From: Chitinophagaceae bacterium
GTDB lineage: Bacteria; Bacteroidota; Bacteroidia; Chitinophagales; Chitinophagaceae
Length of the DNA: 57,637 nt
Direction of reading: 5' to 3'
NCBI GenBank assembly: GCA_017307735.1
Contig: JAFKGR010000025.1
Coordinates: 1 to 57,637 of the forward strand
Below are positions 43,819 through 52,505 of this stretch, one piece after another. A model generated the notes under the pieces. That model was not told the DNA's origin and ran no database searches. It saw only the letters and a program-made list of their open reading frames with translations. Position numbers and translations under genes: made by a program. How positions within the stretch are numbered: position 1 is the stretch's first letter; the number at the start of each line of letters is the position of its first letter.

Positions 43819-43939
43819 GCGTGCAAAGGTAGGAGATGGAGGCTTATGGGTTTAGAAGCAACGCCGTCGCCAATCTCAGCGCTGGATTGCGCGGGACAGA
43901 TTGTTGAATGGTGATCGCAAAGAGTTAAATAGGGAATAT

Positions 43940-43984
43940 AAAAAATTCAACGGCAGAAAATTGGATTTCGCCAATTTGCTGCCG
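43940..43984 (-). terminator. Rho-independent terminator downstream of the 44.0-kb barrel protein gene
   Basis: On the minus strand CGGCAG...AATTGG pairs with CCAATT...CTGCCG (43951-43984) and is followed by TTGAATTTTTTA. It lies 59 nt past the stop. Confidence 0.75.
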
Positions 43985-44042
43985 CCGTTTGCTTGTTGGA
44001 TACCTGCCGGATTAAGGTTGTGTTTCCTGAAAAATCAAACCG

Positions 44043-44576
44043 TCAGAAATTGAATCCGATGCGGGCGCCAATAGAGGAAAGAGTAGCTCCACTCAGGCTT
44101 ACAGACTCATACCTGATGCCGATTTCCGTAGTTCCGAATTGAACTCCCGCAGAAGGACTGAATAAAAAACCGCTTGATGTTTCTGACTGCAGATCATCAT
44201 TTTCATCCTTGTAAAAAGATTTGAATGAACCGTATCCGATTTCGCCCATCGCAAAAAACCGTTGCTGGAAAATATATTTGTATCCGGCCCTCACAGGAAT
44301 GAGAACGCCCGCTTTTAAATTTTCTCCTTTGAATGATTTGGGGAGAAATGCAATGGCGCCGGAGGTGAGTGTCACAAAGCCGGGGCCTGCATGGTAAGAA
44401 CCTCTCAGCGTAATACCTGCATTACCGCCATACACATCTTTGAAATCGCCGCTGACGAATCCTCCTTCAATTCCGATACCGAAACTGAAAGTTTTGGAGA
44501 GTTTCTGGGCATTCAAATGCATACCTGTAAGGATGATTACAATTATGAGCAGCATCCTGGTAATTGTCTTTTTCAT
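44043..44576 (-). CDS. Outer membrane beta-barrel protein
   Basis: The 177-residue protein has a signal peptide (LLIIVIILTGMHLNAQ, about 24 residues) and alternating strands such as FSFGIGIEGGFVSGDFKD, AGITLRGSYHAGPGFVTL and VQFGTTEIGIRYESVS, ending IGARIGFNF with a terminal Phe. This fits an eight-stranded OmpA/OmpW-size barrel. Substrate or role is unknown. It follows the 44.6-kb lipoprotein gene by 30 bp and may share its transcript. Confidence 0.75.
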   Translation of the reverse strand: MKKTITRMLLIIVIILTGMHLNAQKLSKTFSFGIGIEGGFVSGDFKDVYGGNAGITLRGSYHAGPGFVTLTSGAIAFLPKSFKGENLKAGVLIPVRAGYKYIFQQRFFAMGEIGYGSFKSFYKDENDDLQSETSSGFLFSPSAGVQFGTTEIGIRYESVSLSGATLSSIGARIGFNF

Positions 44577-44606
44577 TTTTGGGTTGTTTATTTTTTAAAT
44601 AGATTT

Positions 44607-45338
44607 TCACTTGGTTCTCTTTCCGTTGAAGGTTATGGTATAACCGTTGCTGTCTTTGAAGCTGCCCGACATTTCATCTCCCGACAGGGTTCCAATCACA
44701 TTGCCGCTGTCATCTTTTATTTTTCCATCACTTGTAAGGGTACCCTCTGCATAATCACTGCTGTTGCTTCCATTTTCGCTCGATACCACGGCAAAGGCAT
44801 GAAGCTGTTCACTAAGAATTACGTTGAAGGTGCCATCTTCGGGCCGCGTAGTGTGGTACTTGCCTTCAAAACATTTGATCAGTACGGTACTTGTTTCCTT
44901 CGCAATTAAAAAAGTGGCATTCGGATGTCCGGGGATGTTGGATGAAATAACAGTGGGTTCCACACCGGTGCTTCCAACTGAAAAGGTAATGGTAACAGAT
45001 GCACCATTGAGCGTACCGGTAAAAGGAGCTATAACAGGTTGCCCTGCTGCCCATGTAATGTTGCTGGTCAGGTTGGCTGTCTGGCCGTCAATTACCATCG
45101 TTGCGGTAAGGGTGGTCCCATTGTTCATAATATTGAATTCAATGGTTCCGGTTGATCCGATGACAACGCCTTTGTAAATTCCTTTGCTGCTGTTGTCGTT
45201 GGCAGCAACTCCTTCCGGTGTTGAAGTGCAGGTGGTACATTTATAACCACTTCCGCCATTGTCGGATGATTTTTTACACGATGCTATGGCAAAGGTAAAG
45301 ATTGAAAACAGTAGCAGGTAAACGGATGCTTTTTTCAT
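44607..45338 (-). CDS. Hypothetical lipoprotein
   Basis: The ATG at 45338 (MKKASVYLLLFSIFTFAIASC) is chosen because it opens a lipoprotein signal with Cys21. The 243-residue product has a CTTCTSTP segment after a Ser/Gly-rich linker, then Thr-rich beta structure (GTIEFNIMNNGTTLTATMVI, GASVTITFSVGS) and ends GSFKDSNGYTITFNGKR. Two related beta repeats of about 60-70 residues seem present (GTIEFNIMNN-GTL and SGNVIGTLSGDEMSGSFKD). Family unknown. Confidence 0.65.
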   Translation of the reverse strand: MKKASVYLLLFSIFTFAIASCKKSSDNGGSGYKCTTCTSTPEGVAANDNSSKGIYKGVVIGSTGTIEFNIMNNGTTLTATMVIDGQTANLTSNITWAAGQPVIAPFTGTLNGASVTITFSVGSTGVEPTVISSNIPGHPNATFLIAKETSTVLIKCFEGKYHTTRPEDGTFNVILSEQLHAFAVVSSENGSNSSDYAEGTLTSDGKIKDDSGNVIGTLSGDEMSGSFKDSNGYTITFNGKRTK

Positions 45339-45414
45339 AAAAAATAATTTTGTAATCGCAAACCTACTCTGCAGGGGCAACAGAAAAAATGTGAAAAAAG
45401 TAGTAATTTATTTT

Positions 45415-45540
45415 ATACCGATAGGATATCAGTAATAGCCCGGTAAAATTGGTCTGAACGGCTATCACATACCCGGTTTTCAGGATAGGCATTATATTTT
45501 TAATGATTCATGGACCATATTAAAATTCACTTTGGTATTA
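45415..45540 (+). repeat. 126-bp direct repeat, copy A
   Basis: Runs from ATACCG to CACTTTGGTATT. About 85 percent identical by eye to copy B, with perfect blocks such as GGTCTGAACGGCTATCACAT and TTAAAATTCACTTTGGTATT. Confidence 0.7.
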
Positions 45541-45574
45541 CAGCTCATTCACTTTTTATCAAACAAATTTTGCA

Positions 45575-45619
45575 GCCACGAATGCACGAATGAAAAAATA
45601 TTATTCGTGTATTCGTGGC
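45575..45619. repeat. Long palindrome between the 126-bp repeats
   Basis: GCCACGAATGCACGAAT (45575-45591) pairs with ATTCGTGTATTCGTGGC (45603-45619) with one mismatch. It has an AT loop and no gene on either side close enough to terminate, so a repeat element is more likely than a terminator. Confidence 0.65.
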
Positions 45620-45664
45620 TATCTTATTATTCCACAAAGATTTTATCCTTTCGAATCTCTGAAT

Positions 45665-45790
45665 AATACCGAAGAGATATTCATAATAGCCCGATAAAAT
45701 TGGTCTGAACGGCTATCACATTTCCAGTTTTCGGGACAGGCAGTATGATACCAATGAATTATGGACTATATTAAAATTCACTTTGGTATT
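45665..45790 (+). repeat. 126-bp direct repeat, copy B
   Basis: Second copy, same length and orientation as copy A, ending 52 bp before the response regulator stop. No open frame is shared by both copies. Confidence 0.7.
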
Positions 45791-45842
45791 GGTTTTCATC
45801 CGTGCCGGAATGGATTCTTTTCCGTCGCCGCTTCTGCAAATT

Positions 45843-46484
45843 TTACAGAAAGCCTGTTTTTCTCAATGCTTCCACTCTTGAATTGACCTGCAACTTCTCG
45901 TAGATATTTCGTACATGCGTGCGGATGGTATCAATGCTCAGAAATAGTTTGTCAGCAATTTCTTTGTACCTGTATCCTTTGTTGAGTTGTTCCAGGATTT
46001 CTTTTTCGCGTTTGCTCAGTTCCTGAAAATATTCGTTGGTTTTTTCCTTTACATAAAATGCTTCAATCACCTTCCTTGCAATCGGGCTGCTGATGGGAGA
46101 GCCGCCATTATTTACTTCGCAAATGGCTTCAATGATTTTGTCTGATGGAGTTGATTTCAGCAGATAACCTGTCGCGCCGGCTTTGAGGGCATTGAAAATA
46201 ATATCGGGATTGTCGTAAACGGTAAGCACAATAATTTGCATCCGCGGATGCAGGATCTTGAGTTTTTGGATACATTCAATTCCATTCATTCCCGGAAGGT
46301 TGATGTCGAAGAGGGCAATGTCAACCGGCTCCTTTGTCAGTTCGCGAAGCGCCACAGCGCCGTCTTCAAATACATGCAGATCTTTTACCTTCAGGTTCAT
46401 GTAGATTTCTTCTGACAACAAAGTATGCACTTTGGGATCGTCTTCTACTATTGCAATGGAATCTATGGATAAAATTTCTTTCAT
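45843..46484 (-). CDS. LuxR/NarL-type response regulator
   Basis: The ATG at 46484 (MKEILSIDSIAIVEDD) is chosen; it places the receiver domain at the N-terminus. The 213-residue protein has a receiver domain with phospho-acceptor Asp60 in FDINLPGMNG and the Lys in YLLKS. The C-terminal helix-turn-helix is of the NarL type (LSKREKEILEQLNKGY, RYKEIADKLFLSIDTIRTHV). It is 54 bp downstream of its likely partner kinase, so the pair forms a two-component system. Target genes are not evident. Confidence 0.93.
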   Translation of the reverse strand: MKEILSIDSIAIVEDDPKVHTLLSEEIYMNLKVKDLHVFEDGAVALRELTKEPVDIALFDINLPGMNGIECIQKLKILHPRMQIIVLTVYDNPDIIFNALKAGATGYLLKSTPSDKIIEAICEVNNGGSPISSPIARKVIEAFYVKEKTNEYFQELSKREKEILEQLNKGYRYKEIADKLFLSIDTIRTHVRNIYEKLQVNSRVEALRKTGFL

Positions 46485-46538
46485 GCTGCGGGCACTATAT
46501 ACAAATATGGGGAATAAAATCTGACACAACAATGTGAT

Positions 46539-49500
46539 TTAAGTGGTAGAAATGGGAATGGAGTAATGAAAGGTACTTCCCTTGCCGGGCGATGAATCAA
46601 TGTTGAGTTCGCCCTTCAACTCTGCAAGCCTCTTCCGGATATTTTTCAATCCATTGCCATGCCTGATTTGCTGCAGGTCAAAGCCTGAGCCGTTATCTGA
46701 GATTTCAAAATTCAATTGATTTTGAACAATGTCAAGTTTCACAATCAGTTTTGAAGCCCCGCTGTGACGGATACAGTTGCGTACAATTTCTTTGGTAATC
46801 ATCAGGATGTTCCGTCTTTGGGCAGGGGCGAGGGGTACATCGGGAATCTTGTCGGGGAATTGTATTTTGTAATCAATGGTTGAATATTCCAGTTGCTTAT
46901 AAACCTGTTCTCTCAGGTAGGCAATTAATTGTGGGAAATTCCGGTTTTCAGGATTCAGGCTCCAGACAATTTCACTGATGTTGCCAATCATGCGCCGGCT
47001 GATATCGCTGATTTCATTTGCTTTTTCAAGGCTGCTTTTTCCGGTTCTGTGTTTGATATTTTCGCTGATGAGTGATATCTGTGTCAGTCCTGCGCCAATG
47101 TCGTCGTGCATTTCACGCGCAATGCGTTCCCGTTCCTGGTTGAGCGCTTCAAGGTGTTCCAGTTTTTCAATCCGCCGTTTCAATCTTCTTTGTGCAATGA
47201 TTTTTGTAAACAGCACAACAAAGAAAATCAGTGTAACCATTACTGTTATCCTGAACCACCAGGTTTCCCAGAAAGGCGGATTGATTTTGATTTTTAATTC
47301 CAGCGGATGACTCCAAATACCATCGTTGTTGGATGCCATCAACTGAAAGGTGTAATTGCCCGGCGGCAGATTGGCATATTTTACAGTGTTGTTTTTGTCC
47401 GGGGAACTCCAGTTTTTTTCCACGTTCTTCAGCCGGTAGGTAAATAAATTGGTTTCCGGATTCGTGAATTCCAGTGAGGCAAATTCAAATGACAACGTAT
47501 TCTGCTGAGGAGAAAGGGTGAGCGATTTCAGATAATTGGAAACGGCACCGTGATTCAGTGGTTGATCATTGCAAAGGATTCCGGTAATGGCCGGGATACC
47601 CGGATGTGGATTGACTATTACAGAATCAGGGTTGAACCAGTTGATTCCCGAAACACCTCCAAAAATAAAATCACCGAGGGGGGATTTGTAAAATGCATTA
47701 CTGTTAAATTCGTTGGATTGCAGGCCATCATTATAAGTGAAAGAATTAAATGTGATTTTCTTTATGCTGTGATCCACTCCATAGGTAACGACTGCATGAT
47801 TGATTCCTCTGTTGGTGCTAAACCACAATGATTGGTCATTTTGTGCAAGAATTCCGTAGATGTACTGGTTGCTCATGCCGTCCGATTCATTAAAAATGCG
47901 GTATGTTTTTTTTGATGGGTAATAGGCTATCAATCCTACTTCAGATGCTATCCATACGATGGGTTGCGTTTTACAAAAATAAAAGTCGCGGATGCCGGTA
48001 TTCAGGAATGCGCTGTCGAGGCGAATGATATCTTGTCTCGTGACCTGGATTCTCCAGAATCCGCCCCTGATTTTTCCAATAAAAACAGAACCATCACTTC
48101 CTTTTTTAAGTGAGTACACAAAACCGGAATAAGAATCCGGAATTCTGAATGCAGAATCTGAAACTATCTTCCCCTGTTTATTGGTTTTAAAATTATAATA
48201 TCCATGATTGGTACCCGCCAGAAATTCGTCTTTTTTTATTTCGAGCATGGCAAATGGAAATACAGGCGCCGTATTCTGTTTAAATTTCCTTTCCAGTGTA
48301 TAAAAAAACCTGAACCCGCTGTAATCTTTTTTCAGATAGCCGACTTTGTTGCCGCTGTTTAACCAGACCCTTCCTGATGAATCCCTGCAAATAAACAGGA
48401 TGGGTTCGGGTTTGCCGGATGCATCGCTGGAAAAAATAGAATGAGTTGTTTTTTTTGTATGAGTGTTATAAATAATCAATCCCTGGTTGTAGGTACCAAT
48501 CAGGATATTATTTTGTTCATCAGCATATAAACCTTTTACCATCAGATTGGCTCTTTCCTGCCTGAATTCCGGGTAACGATTGAATTTTTTCTTGCTCAGG
48601 CTGGCAATGTATAATCCGGCCCCTTCAGTACCGATCCATAGATTTTGGGAATGATCTATGAAAATATAATTGATTAGATAGTCAGAGAGGCCCGTTGCCC
48701 CTGGATTGTGCGAAAAATCAATTTTGCTGAAAGAAGGATTTTTTTCATGGATGATATAAATATTGCCTTTTGTAGAAAAACCAATACTGAAATCCGCTGC
48801 GCTACATACCAATTGTTTCCACCCGATGGGAGATTTGTTTTCATCATTTGTCTTTATCGTAAAGGATATATGAGTTTCAGGGTTGAAGTCGATCAATTGT
48901 CCTGAACCGCCAATCAACAAATGGCCATTGGGAAGAGGGCTGATACAATATACAGGTTGCCCGGAAAACAGAAGCTCCCGTTGATGGGTGCGGATGTCGA
49001 AACAGGTAATTCCCGATTTGCCGGTGATATAAATTTTTCCATTATGAAAAATAAAATTAAAGTTGGTAGGAGTGAGGGGAATGCTCGTCCGGTAAAGCGT
49101 ATAACCCATGTCATGGATATTGATGGCTCCGATTCCGGTGCCAGAGATGTAGCCCCAAAGTGAATCTTTCCCATCTATGCCAACGGGCATAAAGGAAATG
49201 AAGAAAGGATATTCGTTCGCTTTTTTTTTGCCAACTATGGTGAATCGCTCCGTTTTTTTATCCAGAAAAACAAGCCCTTTGTTGGTATTGAACCACAATC
49301 TCCCTTCACGGTCCTCAACGATCCTGCTGTTGATAATAGATCCCGGCAGGGTTGTACGGGTAGTGTCTTTTTCGCGGGAGCGGAATATTCTGAATTTTTT
49401 GCCGTCAAATCTATCGAGTCCGTCGCCTGTACCAACCCATCCAAAGCCCTGGCTATCCTGCATAATTACATAAACAGAATTTTGAGAAAGGCCGTCATTG

Positions 49501-49589
49501 ACACCGTAGTTAGATAGCCGGGTAAAATCGGTTTGGGCAAAATGATGAAGTGGCATCAGAAGCAGTGCGATGGTAAAATACTTTTTCAT
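46539..49589 (-). CDS. Sensor histidine kinase with Reg_prop beta-propeller and Y_Y_Y domains
   Basis: The ATG at 49589 opens a signal peptide (MKKYFTIALLLMPLHHFAQ). The 1016-residue protein then has a long periplasmic Reg_prop two-component propeller array (SQGFGWVGTGDGLDRFDGKKF, GLSDYLINYIFIDHSQNLWIG and later repeats), a Y_Y_Y domain (YRLKNVEKNWSS, NLPPGNYTFQLMASNNDGIW), one membrane span (WFRITVMVTLIFFVVLF), an HisKA_3 domain with REMHDDIGAGLTQI (His is the phosphorylation site) and an HATPase domain (NISDNGSGFDLQQIRHGNGL). It lacks the AraC and receiver domains of hybrid sensors and pairs with the separate regulator downstream. Ligand is unknown. Confidence 0.92.
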   Translation of the reverse strand: MKKYFTIALLLMPLHHFAQTDFTRLSNYGVNDGLSQNSVYVIMQDSQGFGWVGTGDGLDRFDGKKFRIFRSREKDTTRTTLPGSIINSRIVEDREGRLWFNTNKGLVFLDKKTERFTIVGKKKANEYPFFISFMPVGIDGKDSLWGYISGTGIGAINIHDMGYTLYRTSIPLTPTNFNFIFHNGKIYITGKSGITCFDIRTHQRELLFSGQPVYCISPLPNGHLLIGGSGQLIDFNPETHISFTIKTNDENKSPIGWKQLVCSAADFSIGFSTKGNIYIIHEKNPSFSKIDFSHNPGATGLSDYLINYIFIDHSQNLWIGTEGAGLYIASLSKKKFNRYPEFRQERANLMVKGLYADEQNNILIGTYNQGLIIYNTHTKKTTHSIFSSDASGKPEPILFICRDSSGRVWLNSGNKVGYLKKDYSGFRFFYTLERKFKQNTAPVFPFAMLEIKKDEFLAGTNHGYYNFKTNKQGKIVSDSAFRIPDSYSGFVYSLKKGSDGSVFIGKIRGGFWRIQVTRQDIIRLDSAFLNTGIRDFYFCKTQPIVWIASEVGLIAYYPSKKTYRIFNESDGMSNQYIYGILAQNDQSLWFSTNRGINHAVVTYGVDHSIKKITFNSFTYNDGLQSNEFNSNAFYKSPLGDFIFGGVSGINWFNPDSVIVNPHPGIPAITGILCNDQPLNHGAVSNYLKSLTLSPQQNTLSFEFASLEFTNPETNLFTYRLKNVEKNWSSPDKNNTVKYANLPPGNYTFQLMASNNDGIWSHPLELKIKINPPFWETWWFRITVMVTLIFFVVLFTKIIAQRRLKRRIEKLEHLEALNQERERIAREMHDDIGAGLTQISLISENIKHRTGKSSLEKANEISDISRRMIGNISEIVWSLNPENRNFPQLIAYLREQVYKQLEYSTIDYKIQFPDKIPDVPLAPAQRRNILMITKEIVRNCIRHSGASKLIVKLDIVQNQLNFEISDNGSGFDLQQIRHGNGLKNIRKRLAELKGELNIDSSPGKGSTFHYSIPISTT

Positions 49590-50076
49590 GGCTCTCAGGC
49601 TATAGGTAAGAAAAGCAAAAAACCTGATGCAATTTACGTTTTTGGGAAACAATCTTGTGAAGATTTAGTTGTTTTTTGAAGAGGATTGCCGGGAACTCAT
49701 TCGTTTTGGCGGACATTCTTAGTCTGCGATCAGTGGTGAAGGTTGAAGAAGTAAAAATTAAGAATTAAGAATGAAGAATTGGCAATTATCTTTTCCGAAA
49801 TGTTTTCCTGCCGCGTCGGGCAGCAGCACCCGCGATGACTGAGGCTCCCGAAGCCATCGGTTTGGCAATGGTCGGGCCAATGAGCAGGGCTTGCCGGTTA
49901 ATTAATATCTTGATATGCCGGAAGGTTTTAAACCTTAGTAGAAAGGTGAGTTTATGTTACATCCAACCTTATTACCTTATTTTGATTTTGCTTTCTTAAA
50001 AGGCTGCAATGGTTAATAAGGTTGAATCTGAATCGTGGAGATAATTTTTCTACTAAGGTTTTTTCTTTAGTGGCTG

Positions 50077-50385
50077 GAGTCTGTTCCGCCAAAGGCGAAT
50101 CCTTACCTGCCACGTCTGAGGCTCCGAAGCCATCGGTTTTTTTCTTCCTTCTTGTTCCTTTGCGTCTTTCTGCCTTAGTGGCGGAATGGTGTACTTCTCC
50201 GCTTTCAAAACACTTCAAGGTTTTCCCATCCCGCAAAGCCCCGCAAAACGCTTCAAGGTTTCCCATCCCGCAAAGCCCCGCAAAACGCTTGAAGGTTTTC
50301 GAAAGCCATCCGGGCGGTCTTGTAAAACCTTCAGGCGTTTGGAGCGATGGCACTGAAGCATAGCAAAACCCTGAAGCGTTTAGCC
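50077..50385 (+). repeat. Composite repeat, left copy
   Basis: The module ending TCTTCCTTCTTGTTCCTTTG, followed by CATCCCGCAAAGCC and AAACGCTTGAAGGTTTT, then CCTTCAGGCGTTTGGAGCG and CCCTGAAGCGTTT, matches 57062-57253 and 57369-57593 in the same order. The first 50 bp (TTTAGTGGCTGGAGTC...) match 57267-57316 as a reverse complement. AAACGC-TGAAGGTTTT and AAAACCTTCAGGCGTTT form an inverted pair able to fold as a hairpin. Confidence 0.65.
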
Positions 50386-50389
50386 TTCC

Positions 50390-50412
50390 GTGGTCGGTGA
50401 GACACCGACCAC
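50390..50412. repeat. Palindrome, GGTCGGTG/CACCGACC type (second copy)
   Basis: GTGGTCGGTG (50390-50399) pairs perfectly with CACCGACCAC (50403-50412). It shares its core with the hairpin at 3920-3942. Confidence 0.65.
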
Positions 50413-50650
50413 TAAGAAATTAGTCCGGGAATAAGCCCGCCGCTTCAAGCAGCTCTTCCCGACGTCTGAGGCTCCGAAGCCATCGGTTCTTTTCTTCCTT
50501 CGTGCCTTTCTGCCTTGGTGGCGAAATGATTTACTTCTCCGCAATGTCTTTCTCCGCCTTCGGCGAGACACGTCCGCCTTCGGCGGGACAAGCCCGAAAC
50601 CCGAAACCCGAAACTTGAAATCTCTAAATCCGCCTGCGGCAGAACAGACT

Positions 50651-50772
50651 CCTAAACGTCTAACCGCCTAACCGTCTAACCGTCTAACCGCCTAACCGCC
50701 TAACCGTCTAAACGTCTAACCGTCTAACCGTCTAAACTCCTAAACGTCTAACCGTCTAACCGCCTAACCGTC
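50651..50772 (+). repeat. 8-bp tandem array CTAACCGT/CTAACCGC
   Basis: About fifteen head-to-tail copies of an octamer (CTAACCGT, CTAACCGC, CTAAACGT variants) fill 122 bp. Period is uniform and there are no spacers, so it is a minisatellite, not a CRISPR array. Confidence 0.75.
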
Positions 50773-50947
50773 TTTTTCTCTCATAATTGCGAATTTGGAA
50801 AATGTCCGCATTGTGGAAAAATTCTGTTAATTGATTGGTAACGAACTCTTACCTTCGCGAGGTTTAACTTTCATAGGAAATTATATTACTCACAAAACCA
50901 CTCTGAAATGTAAGTTTCCTTAAAGTTCATCAAAATACTTTTTCTCT

Positions 50948-52399
50948 ATGGAAGTTGATGAAAGGAATACCTTAGTAACCTACGGTGACAGAATCTCCGT
51001 TAGCCAGCACGGATTTGTTTCCAGAGTGCATTTGCGCGATTTGATAAGCTTTTGCCTCAGGCAAAGCAAATACTTTTTACTGATTGCCGACTGCCTCTTG
51101 TTTGCATTAATTTTTGAATTGACATGCCTCAGGCCTTCTTCTGAAAAGTCGATTATTGTACTCGTCCTTCTCACTTCTGCCTGGGTATTTATCGGTTATG
51201 TAAAAAAAATATATTCCTTCCTCATTCTTGAAGATTCGGAAGTGATCATGGTGAAGTTATTCCACCATTACATGGTATTTCTGGTATCAGGCCTGTTACT
51301 TTACTTTTTTCTTTTCCGCGATGTATTTACCTATATGGACTTTGCCACCTACTTTTTACTTACGGGTATTTGGGTAGCTGTTTCAAGGATCGGGTTTCTT
51401 TCCATCCGAAAAAGATTCAAGTTTTTGGTGCGCAGAAAATTTAAAGCGGCCATCATCAACAACAATGCCTACTCCGAACAACTGGAACAATATTTCAGCG
51501 AAGGGATCTCTGATTACAAAATTGTGTCGAAGATTGAAAAAAAGAACCTGAACCTCTTTCCTCAATCAAACCAGACCCATTCCGATATCTATTACATGTC
51601 GCGGATGGGGGTAAGTGAAATATTTTGCGGGCTTTCCGGCTTCAGCGGAACTGAGATCAATCAACTGATCCAGGAAGCCGACAAATATATGATCAGGGTA
51701 AAATTCCTTCCCGATTTTTCATTGTTCAATTGCCCTGTCACTATCGAAAACTTTGGAAATGTTCCCGTCATTGCCATACGTGCCGAACCGCTCAGTTCTG
51801 AAAAAAACAGGTTTCTGAAAAGGGCTTTTGATATTCTCTTCTCTTTGCTGGTGATTGTTTTCATTATGAGTTGGCTGATCCCGCTTGTCTGGATTGCCAT
51901 ACGCATCGAATCAAAGGGTTCATTGTTCTTTAAACAAAAGAGATCGGGGTTGAATGACAAAGTATTTAACTGCTACAAATTCAGGAGTATGGTGGCGGTC
52001 AATCCGACCTCTGATACGGTACAGGCTACCCGTGGCGACACCAGGGTTACCAAAGTGGGGGCATTTTTGAGAAAAACAAGCCTCGATGAACTTCCCCAGT
52101 TTTTCAATGTACTGGCAGGAAATATGTCGGTGGTAGGCCCGCGGCCTCACATGCTGGCACACGATTTTCTTTACAGGCAAAAAATCGGGCAATACATGGT
52201 GCGCCATTATGTGAAACCCGGTATTACCGGATTGGCACAGATCAAAGGATTCAGGGGAGGAACTCTTGAAATCAATGCCATGCAGAAAAGGATTGAACAG
52301 GATATACGGTATATCGAAACCTGGTCTTTCTTTCTCGATCTGAAAATAATTTTTGTAACCGGCTGGGATTTAATTCAAGGAGATAAAAATGCATATTGA
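50948..52399 (+). CDS. Polyprenyl glycosylphosphotransferase (exopolysaccharide initiation)
   Basis: The 483-residue protein has four or five N-terminal membrane segments (FLLIADCLLFALIFELTCL, SIIVLVLLTSAWVFIGYV, YMVFLVSGLLLYFFLF, YFLLTGIWVAVS), a Rossmann-like central part and a further span before the bacterial sugar transferase domain (KRAFDILFSLLVIVFIMSW, KQKRSGLNDKVFNCYKFRSM, SLDELPQFFNVLAGNMSVVG, HYVKPGITGLAQIKGFRGG). It loads the first sugar phosphate onto undecaprenyl phosphate. It begins the cluster with Wza- and Wzc-like genes and has the WcaJ/EpsE-type plan. Confidence 0.92.
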   Translation: MEVDERNTLVTYGDRISVSQHGFVSRVHLRDLISFCLRQSKYFLLIADCLLFALIFELTCLRPSSEKSIIVLVLLTSAWVFIGYVKKIYSFLILEDSEVIMVKLFHHYMVFLVSGLLLYFFLFRDVFTYMDFATYFLLTGIWVAVSRIGFLSIRKRFKFLVRRKFKAAIINNNAYSEQLEQYFSEGISDYKIVSKIEKKNLNLFPQSNQTHSDIYYMSRMGVSEIFCGLSGFSGTEINQLIQEADKYMIRVKFLPDFSLFNCPVTIENFGNVPVIAIRAEPLSSEKNRFLKRAFDILFSLLVIVFIMSWLIPLVWIAIRIESKGSLFFKQKRSGLNDKVFNCYKFRSMVAVNPTSDTVQATRGDTRVTKVGAFLRKTSLDELPQFFNVLAGNMSVVGPRPHMLAHDFLYRQKIGQYMVRHYVKPGITGLAQIKGFRGGTLEINAMQKRIEQDIRYIETWSFFLDLKIIFVTGWDLIQGDKNAY

Positions 52400-52505
52400 T
52401 AATTTATTGAAATTCAAACTATTGTTCAAAGACCATGATTTGCTTACTTTCGCGCCCGAACCTGATTTTTAACCCCCCAATTCAATACCCTACACCCATC
52501 CCACA

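Larger units (their letters stand above)
49590..50947. other. Gene-free, repeat-dense stretch upstream of the exopolysaccharide cluster
   Basis: No credible gene lies in this 1.36-kb stretch; frames that span it are translations of repeats. It contains a short GAATTAAGAAT tract (49756-49780), a composite repeat (50077-50385), a GGTCGGTG/CACCGACC palindrome (50390-50412), two CCGCCTTCGGCG palindromes (50552-50592), and an 8-bp tandem array (50651-50772). The last 170 bp are AT-rich leader before the sugar transferase gene. Confidence 0.6.

Noticed and set aside
50022..50571. Frames of 60-130 residues on both strands in the repeat region
   Set aside because: They are open only because the GC-rich repeat lacks stops; matching frames recur at 56930-57598 on repeat copies, with no start context.
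50651..50772. Short regular repeats upstream of the EPS genes as a CRISPR
   Set aside because: Period is 8 bp with no spacer sequence; it is a minisatellite.
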